Notes: generated by a model from the sequence alone, not told the origin. A DNA stretch of 64,000 bases from Rhytidiadelphus loreus (GCA_947034895.1 OX344762.1:71728981-71792980), one strand, 5' to 3'. Shown: positions 35,675 to 49,611, counted from the first letter of the stretch. Numbers and translations are program-made.

Positions 35675-37864
35675 GGTAAACATTTTTCAACAAGTTTTTA
35701 TACACCTAAAAATATATTCAACGTAACACTCACTTTAATTGAATCCTGTGAAATTCATAAATGAATAATCAATTATTTTTTAATTTTTTTAATTTTATAT
35801 ACTCTCTACACTTGTTAAAAAAATTCAATATATAATAAATACCTTCAATCTACTTATAACCCCATGAATCACTTTATGTACAAAAAATCCACCTGAGTAA
35901 ATGAGTCACCTTGTTATGAAAGGATAAATTGTAGTATCATAAAAATAAATCACCCTTTTTTAGAACATCGTGTATTCAAGTAATATCCACTCAATTTCTA
36001 CAATGTGTATCCATTTGAATTAAACCACATTAAAAATAGCAAAATAATCATTAAAGAAAATACAATTCTTTATTTTTAAAGCTTCAATTACATTCCAAAA
36101 ATTACTTGAGTAATTGGAATTCAAATTTGCAAATTTATTTATAAATTTATTGAGAATTTCCATTCTTAAAAGTTTACAAAGTCTACAAATTTTGAAAATG
36201 TGAGTTAGGCATCACTAGTATTACAAAGAACAATAAAGACTTAGTTTGTAATTTTATTATAATTAAATAATAATAATATTTTTATTTACAATTTTACAAA
36301 TACAAATCAATTGTAGATAAAATTACTTTTAAATTGAAAATATTAAGGATGTCATTAACTATGGAAGGAATTTTGAACTTTAGATCCCAAATCTTATTTG
36401 TAAATGTTGGTGAGAGTAAATGTAAATCAAACCATCAAATTGTTATGCGATATTCAAAATCTATAAGTTTGGTTTATAAACCAAGGGTGGTTGCAAGCTA
36501 TGTCTATTAGTCTATAGATAATTCTTTATGCACTTTTGTGTACAATGAGCACTCTTGTTTAGATTATCAACATTTTGATTTCTAAATCATTTCAAAAAAT
36601 GTTTAGCATTGGATTATTATAAGATTTGAAGGACCAAGTTTTAAATTTATATTATATAAAAAGTCTATTGAAATTTTAATTTTTCAAATTAAATTATTTG
36701 GAAGATATAGAATTTTGAAACCTCTCATGTAGTCATATAATAATAATTTGTCCAAAGAATGTCAATACTTTGAGGAAATATGCCAAAATTTAATACCATG
36801 TTTGTATTTGTATTATAAAGCTCACATAATGATTTTCACTTATAACCACATCCAACATTTTAAATCATCAAAAAAGTTATCAATATTCAGAATAATGAAT
36901 CCTCTAAAAATTAAAGGTTTAGAATGAATTCAACTATTTAAAGATAGAAACATATGTATGTGATGATTTTATTTCACATATGTCTCTTTTGGAAAAAATT
37001 AGAAGTAATAATTCCATTTACAACATATTTTTCTTTGAGTTTTGTAGTGAATTTAGGTTGTGTAACAATGCACTAGTCTTTTACTAGATGCCTCATCTGA
37101 ACTATGGAAGATTAATTTCTTTCAAACATTGATTTTTCTCAATACATGATATGACAATCTATTTCTATAAATATTTTTCTTGCAAAATAGTATATCACAA
37201 TTTAATTGGAGATCATGTGAAAAAACAAGAAAACATTGAAAAGTAGTACATTGCAACATGAAAGCTAGTGCAATTGTCATACCAAAGTAAGAAATGAATC
37301 AATACGTTTAGGGAGTTAACTTTAGTCCTTTGAATGTTCTTATCTATTTTTTTCATAACAACATTAAAGGATCTTAGCATGTGATTGAATGCTTATGTCA
37401 TATGAGTTGCAAGTGTTTTCACTAAAAGCCAACATGACATGTCAAATTTAAAAATATTTATATTAAGATATCAATACTAGATATCAATACATACTCTCAA
37501 AGTACTCTATGTAATGCTTAATTGCCACCTTTTAAAAAAAAGTGGGTTAGAACTAGAGAGGGAAGACTTAGACCTTTTTATTTATTCAATAAACCACTTT
37601 CTAATAAACAAGACAAGGCAAAATAATAGTGCTTAAGTTTAGCCCACATTAGGAAAAATCTAAGGCCTCAACAAGGCCGTTAATAGTTTATTTTTGGCAA
37701 TGCTGCATTGCAATAACAGAATTCTATTTTATTTAATTGAAAACAAACTTTTTTAATTTTTTTTAATTTTTTTTAATTTTCGTTGAAAAAAAAATTAAAA
37801 ATTAAAATTGCGCAGTTTGCCATGGCACTACGGTAGCACTCATGTGGCTCTGCTGTGGCAGTAG
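35675..37864. other. AT-rich gene desert
   Basis: Extremely AT-rich; a TTTTTTAATT run with its complement near 37748-37810 is simple-sequence DNA. No gene or bounded element recognised. Confidence 0.5.
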
Positions 37865-38279
37865 TAAGGTAGTGTGCTCATAAACCATCACTTTAAGGGC
37901 TGATTTGCCTTTTTCACAGGGGTCCAAGGACAAAATGATTTTTAGATCATTTTTTAGAGAAAGAAAAATAGATGCAGAACCCAACACAAGTAGTTTCATA
38001 TTTTTCCAAACATTTTTGAATTACTTATAAATTTTCAAAGATCAGGGTCATAGGCACCTATTTGTGACCATAGGTGTCCCAAAATCCGTCCTTTTGTGAC
38101 TTATAAAGAAATGTGCAGAAATCACAGCCAATGATTGGCTCTTACAATAAATAAAAACAATTATTTTTGAATTCATTAATAGAGCAAACACGGCCATTCA
38201 AGGATCACCTTGCATCCATTCTACAGCTACCTACATGACGATTTGAAGAAGAGGGGCGGTTTATGAGCACACTACCTTA
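37865..38279. mobile_element. AGGTA-ended MITE, TA-flanked
   Basis: TA-AGGTAGTGTGCTCATAAACC at the left (37865-37886) and its exact reverse complement at the right (38258-38279), 415 bp. A stretch near 37978-38045 (AACCCAACACAAGTAGTTTC and following) resembles the subterminal part of 55258-55587, so this belongs to the same family as the 51.6-56.6 kb copies with a different end sequence. Non-coding. Confidence 0.72.
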
Positions 38280-39205
38280 GTGCCACATCATTCATACCAA
38301 TTTTTTCTACATTTGCACTTTTTCTGTTGGGGGAGGGAGGAGGGGGGAGGGGGCTGAACTCATAGCCTTCTTGAGGCCTCAAAATTTTCCTAATGTGAAT
38401 AAGCCTTTGACATTGGACCCCCCCAAATGGATGCTTATATATTAATTGTCGTGAAACATCATACACTCCATTTGTATTCTACAAGGAAATGTGGTGTAGA
38501 CAATGCTACATTTTCATCAATTAAAGACACACATTGTTGAACATATGGGCTTCAATCCAATCAATAACATGTCTCATGAGAATCATTATTATGGTATTAA
38601 AGATTTGAACCTGAAGTAACTTACTTTAGTAAAAGATGTAAAAAAAACATGATTATTCAACAAAAAAGTAGTGGAAGAATGCATTTACAATGTAGTCAAT
38701 TCACGGTGAAATTTAGAAAGTGTCTTGTAGATGAAAAGGGACACACCACTTGCTTGGAAAAATATTTTTCCTAACATTCTATCATCCACTCTTAGAATTA
38801 TTTCTTGTCGGTCCTAATAGTTGGGTAAGGTAGTAGGACCATGGTTTATGTGGACTAGAGAAATGACCATGAAAAGGTCTACAATTGGTATAATTGATTA
38901 TGTAGGTTTTATTGTTAGTCATTTATTTAGTCTATTCAAACAATATTTTCACAATAGCAATTGTAGGACCAACATTCTCTCTTCATTTTACAATATTTTT
39001 ATATATTTAAATTCCATTGAAAGCGTGTTGTAATCAATCATTGAAATGTTCTTCACTATGATCAATAAATTCTACACTTCTGAATCCTAAATGGATATTA
39101 GAGTCATAAACAAATTCTTTTAAAATAGTAGGTGTACCCGGTAGTCAAGGTTGGCAAAAATATTTCTAAAATAGATGCGCAAGGACATTGATTTTTTTAA
39201 AGAAT
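38280..39205. other. AT-rich gene desert, no gene seen
   Basis: Includes a purine-rich GGGGGAGGGAGGAGGGGGGA tract near 38331-38352 that could form a G-quadruplex. No coding feature. Confidence 0.45.
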
Positions 39206-39213
39206 GATTTTGT

Positions 39214-39796
39214 CCCAGGGAAGTCACTCCCCACGTTTTAGCAACCCACGTGCAGTGGAAAAAGTAATACATGTAATACATTGGTAAATTTCATTTTTTT
39301 TTCAAAAAAAAATTATGGATAGATTTTACTACTTTAAAAGTTTATGTTTTGAATTATTTGTATTTTTTTATGCTAATAGTAATTAGTTATAAATTTTTTA
39401 AGAAAAATTATACACTGTAAAGCTAAAAAGAACTTTCACACCTCTATATTATATAAGAAAAAAAAAATTGAAAAATGAAAAAAAAATTCTATAGAATAGC
39501 TTTCTATTGAAAGTTTATTTTGGTTGAATATTGATGCAGTAGTCATCTTCATGTGAGCTCTATAAATATTTTAGTTGGAGAAGATGCCATTTTAGTTCAT
39601 TTTTCAACCCTTTCTAGACAATATATCTTATGTTATTTGGAATTGAAATTTTTGTCAATAGAAACCTTTAGTCATTGTTAAAGAAAGCTCAAAATTTTAG
39701 TATGAAATTATAGTTTATTCAAAAGTAAATAGGGGGTCAAAAAATCACTCCGCCACACGTGGGTACCCAAAATGTAGTGAGAGTGTCCTCACCTAG
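39214..39796. mobile_element. possible hAT-type relic with 8-bp flanking repeats
   Basis: Identical 8-mers GATTTTGT sit at 39206-39213 and 39797-39804. Just inside, CCCAGGGAAGTCACTC and the diverged inverse of GAGTGTCCTCACCTAG form imperfect ends, reinforced further in by AACCCACGTG (39244-39253) against CACGTGGGTACCC (39757-39769). An 8-bp duplication and a CAGGG start fit hAT elements; 583 bp, non-coding. Confidence 0.5.
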
Positions 39797-39804
39797 GATT
39801 TTGT

Positions 39805-40469
39805 ATGGAATTTTATTTTATTTTTTAATTTCAGACATTTGACAAATCACATTTGCAACTAATTACAATTAATTATTTAGCAAGGAATGTTGAGCTTAAG
39901 TAGCCTAACCACCAAGTATGATAGTGTTCATAGGAGGAAAAAAATACTACAATTTATTATTTACCATGGAATACTACATTTAAAAGTTTTGAATTCACAT
40001 GTGAAATCAAGTTTCTCAAGGTAGCTTGCAAAGATCGCAAAGTACAAAATTAATAATTCCAAAATAGGGGATACTTTGAACTTTCTAAAATATTGATAGT
40101 TGTGCTCAAAATCCAAAGAAATCATTTTGAATGTCAAAATCAAATTTTAAAGGAAAAAAACTCAAAATATTAAAATACATTGTATAGTGTATCATTTTTT
40201 GATAAATTACCCCACATAAAATTAAAAAACAACTAAAATGTCTTGAATTTAACTCAATGATGTGGATATAGCAACAATGAAGTTGCACACAAAAATTGGA
40301 TGAAAATCATCCATTCTTCAATATGCACAAAATCTATTTGACCATCCAAAGGACATTTTTTGTCCTTGGTGACCTTCCACAATTAACCATGTAATATTGT
40401 AGAGTTCTCAAAGTATTCCATATTTCCATAAATGACTATTGGAGGACAATCTATGGGTTGATGATAATT
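39805..40469. other. AT-rich gene desert, no feature seen
   Basis: No gene or bounded repeat recognised. Confidence 0.5.
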
Positions 40470-41106
40470 GTGACGGACTTGTCATTTTAGAGTTAAAACA
40501 AGGAGTATAAATCAATTTATTCAATTTATCCTTCACTATCTAGTAAAGGAATAGACTAAGCTTTCTAAGATATGCATTATTACACAATTTTTGTATGAAA
40601 AAAGAATGCATATATTCATTTTGTCTAGAACAATTTTTGGGCTGACAATGATGGTGATGGGCTTACATTTTAGGATTGAAACATAAGAAATAAACTAATA
40701 TATTCAAGATATACTCTACTATAGTAAGTAAATAAAATTAACTTTTCAAGTTTTATTTTATTAAATAGTGCATATATACATGAAGAATTTATTTATTCAT
40801 TTTGTTAAAGGATAGTTTTGGAATTATTGTTGATTGTGATACATTTGTCATTTTAGGATTGAAATATAAGGAACAAATTGGTATATTCAAGATGTCCCAA
40901 TGGTAATAGACTTATCATTTTAGTATTGAAGCATAAAGAACAAACTGGTATATTCAAGATATCCCTAACGGTGACAAACTTGTCATTTCAGGATTGAAAT
41001 ATAAAGAACAAATTGTTCTATTTAAGATATCTCTTATGGTGATAGACTTGTTAATTTAGGTTTGAAATATAAAGAACAAAGTGGTCCATTCAAAAAATCC
41101 CTCACT
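40470..41106 (+). repeat. two-level tandem repeat (about 183-bp and 68-bp units)
   Basis: A segment containing GACTTGTCATTTTAGGATTG, AAATATAAAGAACAAA and a TATTCAAGATAT phrase recurs with starts near 40470, 40654, 40836, 40903, 40971 and 41039. The first three starts are 184 and 182 bp apart, the next are 67, 68 and 68 bp apart. The long unit thus equals the short unit plus an extra block lost from the later copies. A worn outlier lies near 41433-41500. No coding frame. Confidence 0.75.
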
Positions 41107-41999
41107 ACAGTAAAGTATTAGTTGGGCTTTCTAAGCCTTTCACTTGAACTTGGAATATAAGTATACTTTCACTTATGCAAGAGAATGTAGTAGATATATA
41201 TTTTTTGATTGTTTTCCTAATGCTCTAACCAATCCTAGCATGCACATTGTTCAAATGAAACCTAAATAATGATAAAAGTAAACAACAATAATAGAAAATG
41301 AAGGTATTTTATTCACTATTGATATTGATGCACATTCATAACTTCTACTCAATCCACTCATATATACTACTACAAATGCCTCTGTTGTTCTAACTACTAC
41401 CATGTTGTCTAGCTATTCTCTTCATTTTCTTTGGTTGAATTATAAAGAACAAACTAGTTTTTTTAAGATGACCTTCACTATATTTAGAGAACAAATTGAG
41501 CTTTTTGAGATACCCTTTATATTAGCAAAAGAAACATATTGAATTTATAAAAATGTTGTGATATTGATTTTAAGGCTTTTTGCAAATTAAGACATTATTC
41601 ATTGGTATAAGTTGTTTAAGATTGTTATGGTGTTAATCTAGTGATTGTTTGCAAAAAGGTGATGATGTTCATTGTTACAAAAAGAGCAATATTAGTTGTT
41701 AAAAAAATGTTGTAAACTTGATTTGATGAGAACTTGAATTTTGTTTTTTTGCTTTAACATTTCAAATTCATTATATATATATGACCTCTAAAAAATCTAC
41801 AAGGTAGCAATACTATAGTGCCTTAAAAGTTATTTTGAACTCTTCACTTTTATTAGTGCAATTAAATGAAAGATCTAAGAATTATGTTTCAAATTTCACC
41901 AAATACTATAGTCTCCAAGTTCAATTTTAATGATTTCTTTTTCTACGTGTACGTCTCACTATTAAAGAATTTTAGAATTTAGTAAATAAATTTAATTCA
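41107..41999. other. AT-rich gene desert
   Basis: Only the outlying tandem-repeat copy near 41433-41500 is recognisable. Confidence 0.45.
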
Positions 42000-43848
42000 T
42001 TAATTCCTAAAGGACAAAAGATTCTTGATTTGAAAAAGATCAATCATGCTCCTAAAGAAATATTCATATAGGTCGATATAGGTTGAGAAAAAAATTTATA
42101 TGTTAGTAGAAAAATTTGAGAAAAATAAAGTGACCATATGACCTATTCAAAATTGTTTCAAAAAATCAAACTTTTTGTAAAGAAGATCTTTATATTTTAG
42201 GGATCAATAAAAGAATTGCCTTATTCCTATCAAATTAGTTGTTTAACTTTTACAAGATTGAAATTTTTGATATAAATTTGATGTTCTACACTACATGTTT
42301 TTTATAATAATTTTAAAGCTTTTTTGAAGTAGAAAGATGGGATACATTATGAGAAGAAAATACCCACATGGTTAATTGTCTAAAAAATCACATATATTAC
42401 TTTATGTTCAGATTAAAAGATTTTTTGATAATTCACTAAAATAATGTATACTATCATTAAAATTTCAACTTTGATTTATTGGTTAAGAATGGTAATGGCT
42501 AATCATAGTGAAGATTTTAAAATTTTAAGCTATCATCAACTTTTTAATATTAAGATTTTTTATATTTTTATGTCAATCAGTTGTTAGCGATTATTAGATA
42601 AAAAGTGATATCTTATTGATGGTATTAGACTTTTAGTCCATCATACTAAAATGTAAATGTAAAAGATGGAAAAAAGATCGTTTATGAATTTTTAGCTAAA
42701 TTCATTTTAGTCGATTTGACATAGATCTATGATGTTTTCAAAGTTCAACCATAGAGATAATTACAAAACTTCATGAAATTATGTTATCATCATATTATTA
42801 AACACAAACTTCCAAAAAGTTGGAGAAACCATATATGGTTAACGTCTAAAACATTAGGATATTTTTAGGGAGAAGTTGGTAAAAAATTGTCATTTTCTAG
42901 CCTCAATTCAACCTCAAATTGTTTACTAAGACTATATAGGAATGTGTGGATACAATGATGGAAACTTTGATTTCATACATTGCAAGATTATAGTGTTCGA
43001 GGTTAGATAAATAATATATATTATAAGGATTGTTTGATAAGATCAACAACTTTGTTGTCCAAAATTTGACTCTTTTTGTACTAAGTTTTTTGTACTATAT
43101 GTATTTTTATTTTGGTGATCACAACTTACTATATTATATTAGTTGCATACTTGCCAAATTCAAAAGTAGAAGAAAAGTTTTGTATATTCTATTCAAATCT
43201 ACCCACCTTGCCCCAAAATACTTCTAATAGCATTACTTTTGATCTAGACATTTGATTTTCTTAATAATTTTTTCATAAAGGAGCTACATTTTTAAAGCTT
43301 GTGTAAACATTTTAAAAGGATCCATTCAAAATTAACTTTGTCAGTTAGGAACCTAACCAATTTCCAATTGTCCCTTTCAAAGACAATTTGTTTTTTGTGG
43401 TTTAGATCAACGTTCTATAACTTTCAAGTTGATGAATAGCATAATTCCCTTAGAATGCAAACTTTGCAACTACATAGTACCACACTATCTTTCATGGTAA
43501 ACTTTAATAGTAGGTTGAAACTTCTTGTTTATTTGATTGTTTGATTGAGTCTTTAATAGTAGGGTAAACTTCTTTCATAGGCCAAAATGAAGACATCCAT
43601 TCAAAGGTGTTCTTTTAAGTCAACGGGGATAATTCTACCATTGTATTGTAAATGCATCTAGCATTGTCCAAGAAAACATGTGAATAAGGTTCTTATTGTT
43701 AAATTGTTGTAACTTTTGTTGAGTCTTGTTGGCAATTGAAAAACAATTCTATAATATTTCATATATTTTTTGGACAACGCATGGATAAAATTATGAATAT
43801 TTAAAGTCTAAAGGTCCAAACACCATTTTATGGACCTTTAGGGGTTAA
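42000..43848. mobile_element. large TTAA-flanked element
   Basis: TTAA-TTCCTAAAGGACAAAAG at the left and TGGACCTTTAGGGG-TTAA at the right, 1849 bp. Near 42935-43010 the interior has the GTGTGGATACAATGATGGAA..CATTGCAAGATTATAGTGTT pattern seen in reversed subfamily B copies. Twice the length of the other copies, either a longer family member or one with an insertion. No transposase frame is visible. Confidence 0.55.
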
Positions 43849-44201
43849 AATGCTAACAATTGGTGTACTCAAAAATTGACTCAAGGTTCTTATATTTAAT
43901 GGGTGTATATTTTTGGCAAGAATCTAGAAGATTTAATTTATTAACAAAGTCTAAATTAGAGGTATATACCTTATTTGAATTTATGAATGGAATTGACAAG
44001 AATTTTTTTTTAAAAATTTACACCTTCTCTAGAGATCCATAAGTAAGTCAAACATAATTTGTACCAAGTAATTGCAAATAGGCTCACAATATGTATACAA
44101 GAGGCAATATGGTCCCTTTGTCAAGTAGACATACCCATTGTTGTTATCCCATCAATTGCAAAACATACTAAATTACTGCTCTAATAGAATTTCTTTGTGT
44201 C

Positions 44202-45359
44202 ATAATCCCTAAATGACCAATTCCATTGCCACGTGGTCAAACAGTTTGTTGAGCTTGGTTTATCATTTTATATCATGCTCTAGTTTCAATATAATATTTT
44301 TGTTAAATAAGCCTATGTACTATCATTGTGAAATATCTTAATTAATTTTAGAATATATTTTAATTATTATAAAACTTTAATTAATAAATGAAAATAAATC
44401 AATAAATATAACAAAAACTATCAATTAATGAAATTCCTTTAAGAGCTCAAAGTAGCCATAAACAATAGCGTGAAAATTTTTGAGTTTTTTTTTCCCTTTC
44501 TACACCCAAAACACCTTTGGTAATGATCTTAATTCAAATTACCTCTATCAAGCTAAAGTTAACCCTTGTATAATTAATTGATAAATTTTCATAATTGGAT
44601 AGACACTTTTTGTACAAATGTTGATTTTTGGGGAAAATTTGGTGGAAAAATCAAATTGTAGTGATGTTATAAAGTACAATATGTACATAAAATTAGATCA
44701 ATTAGAATATATATTAGGATAAAATGGGATTTTGACCCAAAATGCTAGAATAAAAAATAACATTTTATAATTTAAACTTGATCATATTTTCATTATCCTT
44801 TAAGCTCTTTTAAATCTAAAATGTTTTTTGGGTGTTTGGGGCATCCGAGGTAAAGTATTCAATTTTTTTCTCTCATTTTTTTAGATTAGAAAATCAAGTG
44901 GTCTTCAAGGGAATCAAATTGTTTCAAATATCCAATGGAGGTTTAAAAAAGAAATTTTGACCTCCAATTTAGGTAGATGGAATAGAGCATTGTTTTGATT
45001 TGAAAGTTTGCATACTTCTTCCTAACTTGAGTCTCTACTCAAATCTCAAGTCTTTAGATTTTCTTGCATAGTAGAATTTGAATTATGGGTCTCTAAAGTT
45101 TGACAAAGTCACATTATTCAAAACTTGGGCAACCTTGAAAAACCCATTGTGTTGCTCTTTGCTTGGTCATATTTCATACATATATTACTTTTAGACCCCA
45201 ATGTTTTTAGGCAAGCCCCATGTATCAATCAAGCTATAATTACAAATTCTAAAAAGTGGATAAATTTTGATTGATTGAGCTATATTTAGAAGGTGTTATT
45301 TTTTGGCAATTTCAAGAATATTTTTTTAGTTTTTTGACCCGAGGAACTTTAGGGGTCAA
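44202..45359. mobile_element. diverged TTAA-family element
   Basis: ATAA-TCCCTAAATGACC at the left and GAACTTTAGGGG-TCAA at the right. Both flanks differ from TTAA by one base and the ends carry a few changes, as expected for an older copy. 1158 bp, non-coding. Confidence 0.45.
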
Positions 45360-46179
45360 AGAATAAAATATATACAATATTATGTTATTTGGATTCTAAC
45401 TTACAAAGCTTCCAATTGCAATAACTCATTGAATTTTTGGACTCTTTCAAAATTTTGAAATGGATTAGAAATATAACTTATAAAGTTTCATTTTTTAAAT
45501 TTAAATAAAAAAACAAAAAATAGTTACTTCAAAACTTCCAATCAAATTTGACCAAGGTGCATCTACTTTGGGGATAAAGGAACCTTTAGGAGATAATGTA
45601 GTCAAAGTGTAAAGTGTGCAATTGGATAGAATGTGAGGCCCCGCGTGAGGCAATGTGATGGAATTGAAAGTGTATATACTAGAGAATAAAGCATTTGTTT
45701 TGAAATAGGAAAATTCATTGTCCAAAGTTTCAAGCAAAGTCTCACCTCTTATATTAATTACCTTTGGGTGATCAAGTTACTAATGTATGGATTTATTGGC
45801 TAGAGCCAAAACCAAATTTGAAAACACAAGAATACCCCCCTTATTATCCACAATAGGAAGCTATATATATCTTAGTTTAGACTATCTCTAACACACCTTT
45901 CTATTTGTGATATTATGTTGACTACAACCTTGTTTTTCTCGGCTTAGTCTTCATCTTATCATTCTTGAACAAGAAAACAATCCTAATAACCCCATGAACC
46001 TAAGCATTGTAAGTGAAAGATACGGTTGGCACATCCCTACCGCATATTATATATATAAATTTTGAAAATAGAAATAATTTGCCAGAATCTTTGTCTCCAT
46101 TCCAGAAAACTGAAAAAAAGAAAAAGAAATCCCCCCAAAATTGGCATCTATTATTAGAATTTTTTTTTTCTGTGCACTA
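45360..46179. other. AT-rich spacer, no gene seen
   Basis: A TATATATATAAAT-type TATA-like string lies near 46048-46060, about 150 bp before the GC-rich island. No coding feature supported. Confidence 0.4.
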
Positions 46180-46780
46180 CAGCTGGGTATGTGCAATCAC
46201 CAAAGTGATGGCAGTCAGTGGTTTTATCTTATATCTGCTCCACCCCGCCAGGATGGAGTCCGAGGCCCCCGCCACCCCCTCGTGCCCCCGGTGCCCGGCG
46301 CCCGACGGACCAGAGTGCAGACACGTGGTCTTCCTTTGACTGTTTTTTTACGTTACAATATTTATTGTTCCCCCGGCCACTGAAGTTTCTAACTTACTTA
46401 TTATTATTATTACACAGATTGACTGACTTGACTTGTAATCTCAAGTTACTTGAAGTACAAACCGAAGCTGCATTGGTACCGAGTAAAAAGGGTAAAAAGG
46501 GTCCCTTGTCCCGGGAGGGGGAGGGGTCCGTCCCGGGGTCGGTCCGTCCGTCGTTGGAATAATTGAATTCCTAGAAACTTATAAGTTAGAGAACATGGAA
46601 AATGAGTCAGGGCTGAAGCATGATAGGATGCTTATGGGGAACCTAAAAAACGGTGGGGATACTTTTGTCAGCAATCTCAATAATGCTTGCAAGCGCTACG
46701 CCCTGCCTGTCGACTGACAAAGCAAAGTGGCCTTGGTACGCTTCAGTTGTTTTAACATTCTTTCGGGGCCCTGCTGAGCT
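46180..46780. other. isolated GC-rich island in the gene desert
   Basis: Two blocks stand out: 46240-46330 (C-rich, with CCCCCGCCACCCCCTCGTGC and CCCGGTGCCCGGCGCCCGAC) and 46496-46555 (GGGAGGGGGAGGGG, then GGTCCGTCC repeats). The overlapping frames on the plus strand (46013-46562) give only Pro/Arg-rich translations that change with phase, so no protein is called. It could be a relic promoter or CpG-like region, a GC-rich repeat, or an insertion of foreign or rDNA-like DNA. Confidence 0.45.
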
Positions 46781-48677
46781 TGTACTTCCATCACAAACAA
46801 AATAAAATTATATGGCCTATGTTGTTGTTGTTATTATTATTAATAATTTGGGGGGTAGTGTAATACTCGAATGGAATGGGACCAGTTGGAGTGAGCACCT
46901 TGCGGCGTAGGAAGAAAAAATAAATGATGTGATGTATAATGAATTAAACTTCCATCAATAAAATTTATACATTATTATTAGAAAATAAGACAGTTTTTTT
47001 GGTGAAGAATTGAATGTTTTTACACAAACTTGAATATTCTATTCTTGAGTAATCACACATTACGGTATGAAAAGTCTCATCGTGCACTCAAGGTACATAG
47101 AAATGCTTGACTTGCACTAGTTTCACATCAAAATTTTGATATTTGCACTCAAAAACTACAATATCGTATACGCCCCTTTTTTCCATAGATAATTCATGAC
47201 CTCAACAAAAAAATTAAAGAGAAATTTGGCCATACAATTTTTAAAGAATAAACATTGGAAATGCAGAAAACGCATTTTTAAACCCTTAAAATCTAATCAA
47301 AGAGTTTGAACTTCAAAGTTGAGTATGATTTTTTTTAATCCTAAAATAGTATGCATTTGAAAAATGTAATTCTTTCAATTGTAAAAAAACTATAATAACA
47401 TCTAAAGTTCTTTAAGCTTTTATGGAGATTTTTGAAAGGTTCATATGAAGTCAATTTTGAGCGGATGAAATTGAAATTCTTATGAGATTTACACACTCTA
47501 TATGCTTCTCCCAAACATCATTTTTTTCTCCAATTAGGTACCCCAATCAATAGTTATGGGGCTTGAAAGTTTAGAAGTAGCTTAGACAACATGCTAATAA
47601 GGAAGGCAAGCATTCATGCAAGCTATGAAGTTATTTTCATTAACTTTGAACACTTATATTTTACAACCTATGAAACTAAATGGGCTGAAATTTTTTCATA
47701 GTAGTATAGGAAAATATTGTGTGGTTGAAAAAGGATAAATGTTTTTCTTTCCAATTTTCACTCAATGCACTAGAAATGACAATTTTAGAACCATTAGCAC
47801 AAAATTTACTACTCAATGTTAATTAATTAATTTTTTAAATTAAAAAACTATACTTCATTAAGGTAAAAAAAAGATTTGTATTAATGATTGGAATTTAGAT
47901 TCATCAAAAGAACTTGTTCTCCAAAACACCCTAAAAAAAACACTTATGTAGTTCTGTTTTTTTGGACACCCTCTTAGTAGAAGATAGTTGGGGATATGTT
48001 GAACACCTTTGTTATCCACAAATTTGTATAGTACTCTAATACAAATTTGTATAGTTGAAAGCTTAATAAAGGTTTTTGTATTTCAGTTATACTCAATGCA
48101 CTAGAAAGTGAGATGCTTTTTGTTAGAAACATGCCTAGTCTTCTAGGGATTAAAAAAATTGAAAAATTATCTTAATAGTTCTTGATGAAATCTCTAAATT
48201 TAGTTGTGCAAGATGTATCATGACATAGCACTTGAAGATTTTTAATTTTTAATTTTTTCAATAGTTATGTAGCATAGGTGAACTTTCTCTTCCAAAATTG
48301 TCCTCTACGTTAAGTTAATTGTGCATTTGTTGTGGACAATTCTCAAGTTTATCAAAATATTTTCTTTTAGTAGATTATTGCAAACAAAACTCATATACTA
48401 TAGCATACAAGCACCCTATTATTTTCAAGATCACAAGAAACATTTCACAAAAGTATCACACCTTTATATTCATTTATACTATATATCCAAATAAAGAGAT
48501 AGAAATCTGAAGTTTTATGATATTAACTTCTAAAGATCTAGTATTACCTAAGTTTAATATATATAAATGAGGCAAGTTTTGTTATTATTGTTTTAGAAGT
48601 TTATCACTTACTATACATTCCTAGTGTAGTAAAATGTTTGTGAGTTATTATGTAATATTTGTATTCAATATAAAACT
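46781..48677. other. AT-rich gene desert, no feature seen
   Basis: No gene, RNA or bounded element recognised; short ATT/GTT runs near 46820-46850. Confidence 0.5.
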
Positions 48678-49611
48678 TTAACCCCTAAATAACCAAGGGG
48701 GCTCCTAACTACAAGATTACATCCAAATTGTCATTCCTAATATGAAAGTATAAATCTTTTTAGAATCATTTTTTGACAAAATCTAAACATAGCATATCAA
48801 TATCAAATTAGTTTATCCTCTGATTTTCAAAGACTTTGACTTTATGAATTTTGAGATATCATCAATCAAAGTTTGATTTTTGGAAGAAAAATAAATTCTT
48901 GTGTAGAATGATTTTGGGGACCCATATTTCATATTTTCACAAAAAAAATGTTTGAAATCTTTGACTAAATAGTGAAGTACATGCATACCAATTTTTACAA
49001 GGATTAGAGCAATGGAAGATTGTTTTTAGAGCCTTGCAATCAAGTGAAGTACATTGGGAAAACAAATATTTCACTTGATCGTGCCCATTCACTATGCGCC
49101 GCAAAGATGCAATCACACTATCCCTACCTACCACCCGAAACTCAAAAAATGCAAGCCTATCAATTGCAATGACAACAACTTCCAAAAAAATTTAAGTAAG
49201 GTGGGTACAAAATGAATTCTACATGTACATTGTGATTGCTAATTAATTAATTGCTAGATTTTGGCAGTTGTGTCACTATCTCCTCAAAAGAGATAATCAT
49301 TGCTTGCATATCAATCGTATAATCCCTTTGCACACCCATAAATTTTTTTCTTTGGAATGGCCTTTGATTGGTTAGGTTTCTCTTCCAAGACAATCAAAAT
49401 TGACCATTTCTTGAAGTGTTTGATTTTGAAAAACCACTTTAAGGCGAAGTCTTTGTCCAAATCAAAAGATATTTTTGGCCATGGGAAGATATCTTGATGA
49501 ACTATATGAGAAAAACATAAAATTTCAAAAAAAATAAAAATGAGGGGAATATGGACATTTCCTACAGTTAGGCAACAACCATAAAATGGTTGATTGGGCA
49601 TTAGGGATTAA
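48678..49611. mobile_element. TTAA-flanked element, third subfamily
   Basis: TTAA-CCCCTAAATAACCAAGG and CATTAGGGA-TTAA, 934 bp, the same size as the subfamily A and B copies, though the interior is not obviously collinear with them. Ends imperfect. Non-coding. Confidence 0.5.

Noticed and set aside
46013..46562. Three overlapping Pro/Arg-rich frames in the GC island
   Set aside because: Translations are phase-dependent low-complexity sequence; GC-rich DNA lacks stops by composition.
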